The notes under the pieces were generated by a model, which was not told where the DNA came from, made no database searches, and saw only the letters and a list, made by a program, of their open reading frames with translations. The position numbers and the translations under genes are program-made. A DNA stretch of 64,000 nucleotides from Brassica napus (Eukaryota; Streptophyta; Magnoliopsida; Brassicales; Brassicaceae). Of this stretch, positions 1 through 9,476 are shown piece after piece; within the stretch, counting starts at the first letter, position 1, and each line of letters begins with the position of its first letter. The stretch spans positions 21,140,423 to 21,204,422 of the forward strand of contig NC_063436.1 of assembly GCF_020379485.1 (NCBI RefSeq), in the 5' to 3' direction.

Positions 1-690
1 TTCTTCTTCTCCTTCGCCGCCACCCATTATTCCCACATTTCCTCCTCTGTCTTCTCCCTCTACACCCTCTGTTCTTAATCTATCTCCACCCACTCTATCT
101 ACGCCGGGATCTTCGCCGCCTTTTCCTAAGCCGTCTCCACCCGCTCCAACTCAGCCGTCTCCACCCGCTCCAACTACACTGGGATCTCCTACCGCACCTA
201 TCACTCCTCCTAGACCCCCTACTCTAAACCCTCCATCATCCTCAGGACCACCGTCCAATCCCTCAAGTGGCGGCAGCGGAGGGCCTTCTCGAACTCCATC
301 TTCGCCGTCTCCGCCGTGTCGTCTTCTTCTTCCGATGGATTATTAGCTTGTAAGAAGAAACGAAGAAGAGACGAAGAAGATGTTTACTATGTTCCTCCAC
401 CTCCTTCTGTCCCAAAGGTATAAGCTTTATGGAAATGATAATTAATTTGTTAGAAAGTTTCAATGTTTTGTCGATTTTCAACATTTCCGATTTTGAGATT
501 TGGAATGTTCTTGCGTTTCTCAGCCGGAGGACCATACGGTGGACAACAACAACAATGGCGGCAACAAAACGCAACAACAATGGCGGCAACAAAACGCAAC
601 ACCACCGTCAGATCATGTCGTGACGTTACTATCACCGCCATACATCATATCAGGTTCTATATTGGTACGGGGAGAGATTTCTAAATAGTA
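1..690 (+). pseudogene. PERK-like (proline-rich extensin-like receptor kinase) 5' fragment, decayed
   Basis: Reading from base 2 gives a Pro/Ser-rich stretch (SPPAPT, SPPPP-type) then SSGGGS-like residues, the usual extracellular part of a PERK kinase. The frame hits a stop at about 342-344. In another frame a basic juxtamembrane segment follows (CKKKRRRDEEDVYYVPPPP, about 353-414), ending at a GTATAA splice donor at 418. A second exon begins after the CAG at 523-525 with GGPYGGQQQQWRQQNAT, a strong PERK hallmark. The hydrophobic transmembrane segment expected between the Ser-rich and basic parts is missing. A 25-bp direct duplication (ATGGCGGCAACAAAACG at 555 and 580) breaks the frame before ATPPSDHVV. 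No kinase domain follows. The family is clear; which PERK member it came from is not. It may begin before the window. Confidence 0.8.
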
Positions 691-2286
691 CTCTTGTTTA
701 AGTCAGGTGTGGGCTTTGTTTTCTCTGGTGAATCAAGGTTAGAGTTAGTATACTTCTCCCAGCAACCATCTGCGAAGAAATCATCACCAATTATTGAAGG
801 CCTGATGTAGTAAAGGTAGGAGTTTTCACGGGGATTGAAAATCATGGGGAGACGGTGGTGGCAAACGTCTCTAGCGTCGATGTTAGAGTAGAGACGATGA
901 GGTTTCCCCTAGTTCTTTCTAGATCTCTCTTCAAATCTCTAATTACATCTTAGTGTGTTAATTTTTAGTATTAACAGTTTGGTTAGATGTAATTAGCTTG
1001 TTGTATTTGGGCCTTCGTTTGCACTTTTCAAATCCATTTGGGCTTTAATGGAAAAAGTGGTAAAAACATGTTCACGTTAAATATAGAAACGCAGCGTACT
1101 AAAAAAGAGGGACACGTGTTGTTCTATGGTTAAACTACTTAATGACGTGGCAAAGCAGGAGTGAGGCAAACATTTTTTTATATATATAGATACCACACAA
1201 GCTTTTTTCCTTTATTCGCATTCATTTTTTTTTTTTAATTTTCTTTGTTCTAGTACCACTTTTTATTTACCCTGATAATTTTATGTCAAAGCCCAAGTAA
1301 CCACTTGTCCTTCGCACCTTGGATTGTATGGAAGAAATTTTAACTTTAATTTTCATTTATAACCTTAAATATTATCAATCATGTTTTATATTAATTTTTA
1401 AAATTACAGTCAAAAAAATAAAGCTACAGCAAAAAAAAAAAACAAAAAGTAGTTGTAAAATTTTATTTTCTAAAGCCCCATCTTTTTTTTTTTTTTTGTC
1501 ATTCTAAAGCCCCATCTTTTTGCTGTAAAAAAGATACATTCTTTAAAACTAAATCAAAATATCCTACTGATTAAATTTTAAAGTAAATTTTCTACTCCAC
1601 TAAAGCCTAATCAATCATCCCCATTAATGTTTTTCAAAACGTGTACGCAAATCCATAAGTCAACAAATATTGAAAGCAATGTTTATAGAATAATAGCACA
1701 ATTAAGCGTACGTATAAGCAACAAAATTTGCGCTTATTTTCTGATTACTTCTTGTTTCATGTGACATACTTAAGAAAAATTGATTTCTTATAAAATTACG
1801 TTACTAAACTTTGGATTGCGAATTTAAACTCCAACATATTTTTTTCTTTATTTTCTTTATATTCAAAGGATTAGTTTTATATTCAGCTCAGGATTATATA
1901 ATTTGGTTTAATTTGAAACTGGTTAATTTAATATATAAATCTTTTAAGCCTTTTGCAAAAATAAAAGAATATATATATATATACATATATTCAAATTATT
2001 TTATAAATTGGTTTGACAATTTTGGTTCAAGTTAGAAAATTTTGGCTCGGTTCGAGAAATTTTCTCATGTTTATATAGTTCCAATGATTTCGTTTTGTAT
2101 AAACTATATCACAAAACCTATATTGCTTTATTTGCATTATTTTATAAGCATTTCAGAAGATTGGTAAATATTTCTTCTTTTTTATGAAATATAAAATTTA
2201 TTAGTCATGTAAAAGAATGGTTATTTACTTATTTACATAATTTTTATCAAAAATTAAAACAAAACTCCTTCTCCCACTTGTCTAGA
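691..2286. other. Intergenic, AT-rich, contains one copy of a dispersed repeat
   Basis: No supportable gene. AT-rich with homopolymer runs. Bases 1203-1735 hold two blocks repeated at 2610-2835 (separate entry). The phrase CTAAAGCCCCATCTTTTT occurs twice within 50 bases near 1470-1520. A TATATATATAGATACC motif near 1180 could be a core promoter but has no gene attached. Confidence 0.6.
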
Positions 2287-2835
2287 CTATCGACTTATTG
2301 AACCCAAGTTGTAATAGACGTTGTATCTTTGGCTTTTCATAGTATCATATAGACATGAATCGATTTCAAGCTTTTCGCCAATTGCATCACACTGTCTGTG
2401 ATGTGCGATTATGTAAGGTAAGAAAACAAGCCAGTGAGAGCAAAGTTGCTTGAATGTGTCATTCCAGTCCGGGTCAGGTTCTGCTCCGTAAAGATTACCC
2501 ACCACTTCTATCAAAAGAGTATACAGACAATGAGACAAGCAAAAAAAAAAGAGGTGGTCTCTTGTTTTTGTCGTTCTCCACATAAAAGACATACATCCTT
2601 CTTGTTGTCCTCAATTCCTCATTCCTTTATTTGCATTCATTAATTTATCTTCTTATATTCTTTCTTCTAGTTCCCACTTCTTAACTAACCCTGAAAATTT
2701 TACCGCTTATTTCAAAGCCTAGCTAACCACTTGCCCTTCACACCGACGAATATATTTTCAAACGCGTACGCAAATACATAAGTCGGCAAATATTGAAAGC
2801 ACAATTAAATGAACGTCCAACCAACAAAACTTTGG
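1203..2835 (+). repeat. Degenerate direct repeat pair (1203-1735 and 2610-2835)
   Basis: The string CCTTTATT(C/T)GCATTCATT, then TTCTAGT-CCACTT, an ACCCTGA-AATTTTA block and TAACCACTTG-CCTTC-CACC occur at about 1209-1318 and again at about 2622-2743. A second block, ACG(T/C)GTACGCAAAT-CATAAGTC-(A/G)CAAATATTGAAAGC, occurs at about 1640-1680 and 2763-2805. In the first copy the blocks are about 320 bp apart, in the second nearly adjacent, so one copy gained or the other lost sequence. A LINE remnant lies between the copies. Source family unknown. Confidence 0.7.
2287..2592 (-). pseudogene. Non-LTR retrotransposon fragment, reverse-transcriptase zinc-binding (zf-RVT) region
   Basis: A 101-codon minus-strand reading frame contains TRDHLFFFCLSHCLYTLL followed by PDPDWNDTFKQL. 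This matches the ETRDHLFF-C-YS pattern of the zf-RVT domain found at the end of plant LINE reverse transcriptases and their gene-resident remnants. The preceding Cys residues of the zinc site are absent and the C-terminal part (YIIAHHRQCDAIGEK) keeps only a trace of the usual IWRERN-R-H ending. It has no start of its own and no flanking RT, so it is a truncated remnant. The family is recalled, not searched. Confidence 0.6.
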
Positions 2836-3049
2836 AAGCAACACTCGACAACTGAAAAAAAACTAATCTATCTACCCTTGTTTTAACGTTTGGTTTCCAG
2901 ATTTTATCAAACTTTTCAAAGATCCAAACAACAGAGAAGCAAAGCTAAAGTTGAAGCAAACTGACCATAAGAGCAACTAGCGAAACAGATAATATCTACA
3001 AGAAAAGAAGGCAAACCACAAATAATACCAATCTGACTCTCTTATTATA

Positions 3050-6000
3050 TTAAGCAGAAGGCATTGAGGTAGATATCACGACAAAGGATAGGTACTGAAG
3101 TCCTTCCTGGATCTTTGTGATGGCTGTAGTTTGGTCAGAGCGAAGACTATCATTAAAAGTGTTTGCCTTTTCCTCCATGGTTGATGTTTTCAGTAGATTA
3201 TCTTTCGAATCATCATCTGTGGAAGCTCCTTTGATCGCAGCTGAGTATGTTTCAGATACATCAGATATACCTGCAATGTGGAAAGGAGTATTTTAGTTCT
3301 CTCGATTTTCACAAACAAGCATTTACATGGAGGACCCGTTATCAAAGTACATTTATGCTAAGTAAACCTTCACAGTAGAAGAAATGTTTTCTGTTTTGTT
3401 TTGGGTTATTCAGTAGAAAAGAAGTTCCTTGTATACCTTCTAATATAACAAATGAGATACTAAATGAGTTGGATAATTGTAGACCAACCTGTTATAAAAC
3501 TGTTGGAAACTGCTTCGACAAATCCAGCCATCGATTCTGCTTTGCCTCTAATCAGCCTAGCTTTTTCAGTAGGATCCTCTGGCCACTCGATTTTCAAAGC
3601 TTCGGTGTCTTCATCCTGAACTTTGTTGGCATGAGATATCATGGACTTACCGAGAATAAGCAGATGAGTGACTGCAAAACAGCACATCTCTGAAAGTCTC
3701 TGCAGAACAAAAAAAAATCATATTAGTTGGATACTGGTGGTAGAGTGAACAATCTTCAATATATTAACAGCGTTAATAAGGGAACACTCTTCGCACATGA
3801 ACTCCTTCTGAGTGAAGAGATTCAAGCCTGCCACCAGTCCGCTGGATTATATCGTTTACGCTTAGTCCAGTTAAAGCGTTTGTGAACCTAAAAACACCAA
3901 AAGTGAGGAGCAAATTAAAAAAAAAAACAGATCACAGTCAAATATACTGACACATAAGGGAATACTCATGATTACCCAGCAGCCATATCAGCAGCTTTGC
4001 TGACACTCGAGTTATGTAAATTCTTCATGTCATCATCACTGCCTTCAGCTTTGGTATCTATTTGCTTCCCTTTGTCAGACTCTGCTTTAATTCCATTCAT
4101 TTCAGCAGCGAAGCTAAACAGCTGCTGGATCTGTTTGAGCTTCCCGTCATACATCGATTTCTCATCTTGTGACAGTTTCCCCTTTCTCCTGTTGAACAAC
4201 AGAGTATAGTGGCTTGACAATGCTTCCAATTCCTGGAATCAACACATATAGAAAAATGAGGAAAAACAATATAAATTATCCAAAAAAAAAAAACAAAATT
4301 TGATCAAATGTATCTCACCTCAAGCTGCTCCGGACCACCGTAAATGTAAAAGCATCGATCAAATGTCACTTCCTCAATAGTTTGATCCTTAAAGCCTTCC
4401 TCGTTCTTGTCAACTCCAAGACCAGTCTCTGTAATCAACAAATCCATAGTCTCCTTGCCCACAAACTCAAGAACTTGCATTCCTTTGGCAGTTAATGCTT
4501 TTCCCGTCTGCAGATCAGAAGTCAGATCTAAACGAAACGTTAAGCTAAAGAAATACAGAACAAGACACAAACCTCCAATAGAGACGGTGCATCAGATCCA
4601 GCTTCCCTAGGCGAAGAACCTTGCTGGACACTGTTTTCAAGCCTACAAAAAGAAACAACGCGGCATCAACAGCTTAAACTGTCTCCACCTAAGAAAAGCA
4701 GTTCCAATTAATGCAGCACAAGACCTCTTGGTTCGTTAAGCTACCACAGTCTAATCAGTTGCCAGCAAAAAAAAAAAGAATTCTTATCTTCAGCAAACTG
4801 ACACAAATAGCCTACCCAACGTTTTATTGGTGATGGAGAACCAAAGAAGCAAGCAAATTTAGCAGAATAAAGAATCCATTAAGTTCATGGGGTTCTTAAG
4901 TCAGCAAAGTATTAATTGCTTAGAGCCTCCGAAACTGAAGTAAATAATATACAGATTCACACTTTCCTTAAGGAGCATTACAACAGTGGAACTAAAGCTT
5001 ATATCCATCCACAAAGTTTGAAACAGAGTAAAAAATAGTGAAAGCCTTTAGTAAAACAAAAGAGAAAACAGAAAGTAACATACTTTTGAACCAAACTTGT
5101 GCCTCCTTTTAATGCATTTCCTAGTGCCAGCCAAGCTCCAGAAGCAAAACTCTCAACTGAATCATCAAAAACCTTCAAACCCTGGAAAAGACCAAGACCC
5201 GTAAATTCTTAGCCCCTGCCGTGCGAAGAGTCTTAGGGGCCTAAGACAAATTTTAAAAATAAACTTATTACAACTATAATGAAAACAGTTTTGTAATATG
5301 ATATATCGCTTTTACCAAATACACAAATCTAACGCTGTAAAAGAATAAGTTTATGCTATATTATGTCATATATGAAAAAAATACATGAATTCAGAAGGTT
5401 AGTTAGTCTACTATATGGAAAGGGTTTTTAAAAAATAAGTCTAAACCATTAGATTATAAATTATTTTAAATTTTGGAGCCCTAAAAAATTCATACTAATC
5501 GGGGCCTAAAGCTAATGTCTTTTTCAATACACTTTTTCAATACACTGCAGGCACGCCTCTGTTCTTAGCAAATAAGGAATAATGGCATGAACATGGAGAG
5601 TGAGCTTCCGCAATAAGAAGCAAGAAAAACTTGCCTGGCTAAGAAGAGACTCTTCACTTGCATCCTCCAACTTAGCCAAAGCTAACTTCTTCAACTTGTG
5701 ACTCTCATCATCACTATCCTCAGGCTCTTCAGCCTTCTCTTCTCCCTTCGCAGAAGATTCTGATTCTGATTCTTCATCACCTTCCTGCATATCCGCTATG
5801 CTTTTCGCTGCTTTCTCCGCCACTGCTGCAGCCTACAAATCAAGGATCAGATTAGTCGGATCTCAGAATACACACAAACTCATCACATTAGGTCAAATTC
5901 GTTACATTGCGAGAGATATCTTGGGCAGCTTTCTGGAGATCGGAGAGCACGGAGAAGCCGGAAAACCCCCATCCCCATCCGCCGGTGTTCTTCGGCGGCG

Positions 6001-6079
6001 ACTCCGCCGCGTTCTCGGCATCCTCTCGCTGAATCGGTTCTTTCGCCCCCTCGTGCGATTGTTTGTCGTCGTCCTCCAT
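3050..6079 (-). CDS. FAM114/DUF719-like protein (plant 'BAT2 domain' protein), 9 exons, about 502 aa
   Basis: Exons on the minus strand: 6079-5906, 5832-5635, 5181-5084, 4642-4573, 4507-4319, 4232-3976, 3887-3797, 3699-3489, 3270-3050. They join in frame (1509 nt) from ATG at 6079 to TAA at 3050. The N-terminus is acidic and has a GGWGWGFSGFSVLSDLQKAA motif, like the GWGGWG-type start of FAM114/NOXP20 proteins. An acidic linker (EESESESSAKGEEKAEEPED) follows. Mid-protein GKALTAKGMQVLEFVGKETM matches the DUF719 'leFiGkkTmd' region. The rest is helical, with an Asp/Lys-rich loop near residue 310. Arabidopsis At2g15860 is the likely counterpart. The biochemical role in plants is unknown; animal relatives associate with Golgi/autophagy membranes. 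The second intron has a GC donor (CAG|GCAAGT at 5634), and the same intron carries extra repeat-like DNA. Confidence 0.88.
5195..5550. repeat. Repeat-like insertion within intron 2 of the FAM114-like gene
   Basis: The intron between 5634 and 5182 is about 450 bp; the gene's other introns are mostly 60-230 bp, except intron 3 (about 440 bp). It includes a stretch bounded by GTCTTAGGGGCCTAAGAC near 5228-5245 and GGGGCCTAAAGC near 5500, rich in A/T between them. A 15-bp direct repeat, TTTTTCAATACACTT/G, sits at 5519-5546. This looks like a decayed small transposable element, family not recognised. Confidence 0.45.
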
Positions 6080-7134
6080 CGAATTGAATTGGAAATGGTA
6101 ACAAAAGGGGGTTCGAATCGAAACTGTATTTCAGTTTTAGATAGATGAGTGAAGTCTCACGACTTGACCATTTTGCTTTTTATTATGCCTTCGTCGTGCA
6201 GAAAAACCATCCCTCGCGATACGTAAAAAAAAGACAGTTATCTTTCTTCCTTGGCCCAATAATTTATTCTTAGGCCCAACAGGTTTCTTTTTTTTTCTAT
6301 TGATTTTTCTCAACTACCATGTCTAAAATATAGACGTTAAAAAAGTTGTGTTTAAATATTTTTTTCCACCGTAGCCTACTGGTTAATGTTTAAACACTTC
6401 TACACCAAGATTTAGATCGGATCTCAAGCTATACAATTTTCTTGCAGATTACAGAAAATTTAAGTTTCAAGTCTCGTAAATAATGATTTATTAATGTAGA
6501 CTATAAAAAGAAAAATTTACAAGAGATCTTCGACATGGTGCAAGTAAACTTGGTTAGGAGTGGATTTTCATAAGACGGCTCAGATGATGCAGCTAAGCGT
6601 AGATCCTCATAAGTCAGATAGTATTGTCGGTTATCGAATCGTTTATTTATGTAATAATTATCATAAATGTTTATCATAATAAATCAGCGTTAAAAAAAAT
6701 ATTTTTTTCCCATTTTCTTATGTTGAAGTGGGTCATCTAATATACAAAGTTCAATATTAAAACGTTTTGTCAAGAAATTTAAATTCTCATAATAATCACG
6801 ATGATGTCTTGTTCTTAAATTTTTGGTTGATGAGGTGAGAGGAGTAATCCTTCCCTATTTAAACATCACAAGCTTTGTGAATTTACGAGATGGATGATGT
6901 AATGTCATCTTCAATTTTCGCGCCTCTTTCAGAACAAACCACGTGACCCTCACGTGGAGAAACCTAACCGACTCTGACTCTTCAAATCCTTGCCTTTCGT
7001 CTTCTCTTCTCTTCTCTTCAAAGCTTCGCAATATTCTCTGTTTCCCGAGAAAATTCAGAGAGAAAAGAAAGCCATTGTTGATTTTTCTCCAAGATTCAGC
7101 AGTAAACTTCGCCGATTCCGAATCGATAGTGGAG
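6080..7134. promoter_or_regulatory. Divergent intergenic region between the FAM114-like and ubiquitin-hydrolase-related genes
   Basis: The two genes start on opposite strands and share about 1.05 kb of upstream DNA. The middle is occupied by a SINE-like repeat (about 6355-6640). Telomere-type or Site II-like bits (GGCCCAATAA at 6253, GGCCCAAC at 6273) lie 170-200 bp from the FAM114-like start and resemble the TGGGCC elements of housekeeping plant promoters. A CACGTGACC/CACGTGG pair (6940-6957) lies about 190 bp upstream of the other gene. No experiment supports these sites. Confidence 0.4.
6355..6640 (+). repeat. SINE-like repeat with degenerate tRNA-type box A/box B
   Basis: GTAGCCTACTGGTTAA at about 6371 resembles a pol III box A (TRGYNNANNGG). 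GTTTCAAGTCTCG at about 6463 resembles a box B (GGTTCGANTCC). A body with GAGATCTTCGACATGGTGCA (about 6523) and ATAGTATTGTCGGTTAT (about 6618) follows. The body recurs at about 31715-31825, so it is a dispersed family. No poly-A tail or target-site duplication is clear, so the copy is old. Confidence 0.5.
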
Positions 7135-8782
7135 ATGGAGTCACCAAAGGTCCACGAAGCGGGGAAAGTCGAAGAAACACACCAGAAAGTTGATCCGTGA
7201 GTAGTAAAACTAAGCTCCTTTCATTTACATTGACGCTTTCTCCATAGAACCTCTCCGAAAAATCAGTTTAACTATTTGTACAGAGAATCAGAGGAATCTA
7301 AAGAGGACCCAAACGCACTCGTGTTCTAGCTCTTGATATGATACTCAAGGTGGTTTTATTTACTTAAATCTCATTTCCTCGTGATCTGATCGTAAAGTCT
7401 CTCAAGAACGTGATTGTTGTTGCAGTCTCTGTTGAAAATCAGCGTCTTCTTAAGCGATTTTCTGTTGGAGTTTTGTCAAGAAACACATCACAGCCTCACA
7501 GAAGATGGTGAATACGCCGTAACCCCTTCCACCCAGCTTCGTGATTTTCTTCTCAGCAATCTAAACGTCACCCATCCTCTGGTCTGAGTCTCTGACCTCT
7601 AAGACATTTTGATCTATGGTTATGGTTAGTTACTCTTTCTCTAACCTCCATATATATCTTGTTTTTCAGGAAGCAAACGGTGTATTCGACTTCTTGGTAA
7701 CCATCTTGGAGGTTTTACCTCTCTGGAGAAGTGTAGAAGAACCTCTGAGTTCCAAGTTTGAAGTATACCACCAAGTGGCGAAAAAGATTTGTAACAGGTG
7801 CAAATTGGTTACGGTATATCCGGTTGAACGCTCTTACGGTCTAATCGTGGTTGCTAGCTCACTCAGGGAAATCAAGGCAAGTCAACTTTTATTTTATTTT
7901 ATTATCTTAAGCGTCCTTTTTTTCCTTAAAATGATGCTAGAAATGTTTTTTATGGTTTTTATGACACAGCCTGCCTTCAAGGATTTCGCATTTGAGAACA
8001 TCCTTAAGGTTATCAGAATCGCCTTGATGATGATGACTTGTGACAAGGAAGGATGTGGAAAACAAAACTATGTTGAGCGTGTGATCAGTAAACTTCCAGC
8101 TGTTTTCACAATTGGTAAGAGCTTATCAAAGTGTATTTTGGTTCTTATAATGCACTTTTTTTTTGAGGGTTCTTTTTTTTTAACGGAATTGTTTAGCTGT
8201 GGAGTGGGAGAAGAATGAGACTGAAGAAGATATATTTGCTACCACTTCTGTTCTGGCTACTGAAATTGATATTAGTGAGATATTCAAATACGAAGGTGAC
8301 AGTTTATTCACTAAATACCGTCTTGTGTCCATGGTACGTATATCTAAATCCGTAAGTTTCATTTTTTTTTTTTTATTGAAGATTATGTTACCAGAAACCA
8401 ACTCAAGATGTTGTAATATTCAGGTTTGCTGTCATGGAGATCAGTACAGTTGCATGGCTTATGAAAACAGAAGCTGGGTCATACATTTTGGTACTCAGAA
8501 TGAGGTGAAGCAGCAAGTTTCTTGATCTGTGACTTGTTTTATATTGGATTTTGTAAAAGTTGAACTGAGTGAGGTGTGTTGCTTTTATACAGGTTAGTGG
8601 AGATTGGAATAGGGTTCTCAGTATTTTTGCAAAACTGAAGATTCGACCAGAGATTCTGTTATTCGAAAACGTAAGCCTCCTAGGACTCTGCATACTTGCT
8701 TATGTGTTTTGTGAGGTGTTCTCAGTTCCATCAACTTGAATGGCAGGTGATGGGGAGAGACCAGATTGTGTCCAGGAACTAA
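7135..8782 (+). CDS. Ubiquitin carboxyl-terminal hydrolase-related protein (DUF627/629 family C-terminal region), divergent, with a frameshift
   Basis: Proposed exons: 7135-7196, 7284-7349, 7426-7581, 7670-7876, 7970-8114, 8197-8333, 8424-8504, 8593-8670, 8747-8782 (TAA). Translation contains FEVYHQVAKKICNRC, CGKQNYVERVISKLPAVFTI, ATEIDISEIFKYEG and LVSMVCCHGDQYSCMAYENR. These match the catalytic-like end of plant inactive ubiquitin hydrolases (GK-NHVH-FLS-P-VFI..., TEIDIS-LYRG, LVSVVCYYGQHYHCFAY). The GQHY/CFAY His region survives as GDQYSCMAY, so the usual Gln-His-Tyr is lost and peptidase activity is unlikely. Exons 1 plus 2 total 128 nt, leaving the frame off by one at exon 3 with a TAG at 7326-7328. 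One base lost or two gained near 7323 explains it. Intron 4 uses a GC donor (AAG|GCAAGT at 7877). It is either a young pseudogene, a sequencing error, or spliced differently at exon 2. Confidence 0.65.
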
Positions 8783-9476
8783 TTTCTGAAGACCAATAAG
8801 AGCTTTTGAATGGTGTAGAGAAGGGATTTTGATGTATATGCAATACTTTAGAATCGATTCTTTGGTGGTTAAAACGTTGTGACCCTTATTTGTCTTTTCT
8901 CTTCAGCTCAAACTCAACATCCTGATTGATATGAACACTGAATAAAGTACCAATTTTCAAAACACTTCTAAGTTTTGCTTCGCTTTATGCATTTCTATAA
9001 TGCTTTTGAAGATGATCATAGAGAGATATATTCAATTGTTGTTCAATACTAAAACTTTTAACTTGTCCGCCTTTATTTTTTTGCATTTGAAACTTGTTTG
9101 AGACCTAATTTATGAAAAACTCTTAACAACGGTTTAACCTCCCGTTGTGAAGATCATGCTTATTGGATACATTAATTTTCAATTCACCTAAGATCGAGTT
9201 TGGAAACTGTAGATTCTAGGATACCATAATCGTGAAACGGCCTTAGCAACACAATAGAGAAGAAGCATAACAACTTTCAAAATGTAAAATCTTTCATGTA
9301 CCAAAAAAGATGTTAATTGTTACTACACAAACTTCATATGATTCTTTGTAAGGAGTTAATGCTACTTCGATACATTGCCATCATTTGTTTTCTTCTTTTG
9401 TCTTCCTCAAGTTTTCTGATCTTTTTTTTTCTCTCTCACAACGCGATTCATAATATAGAATTAAATCTCTCTAATA
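8783..9476. other. Intergenic, convergent 3' ends
   Basis: Lies between the 3' end of the plus-strand hydrolase-related gene and the 3' end of the minus-strand LRR-extensin. AATAAAG at 8941 is a candidate polyadenylation signal for the upstream gene. Otherwise AT-rich with no supportable gene. Confidence 0.55.

Noticed and set aside
263..592. Arg-rich minus-strand frame
   Set aside because: Shadow of the proline-rich PERK remnant on the plus strand.
8403..8693. 96-codon minus-strand ORF
   Set aside because: Antisense to well-spliced exons of the hydrolase-related gene.
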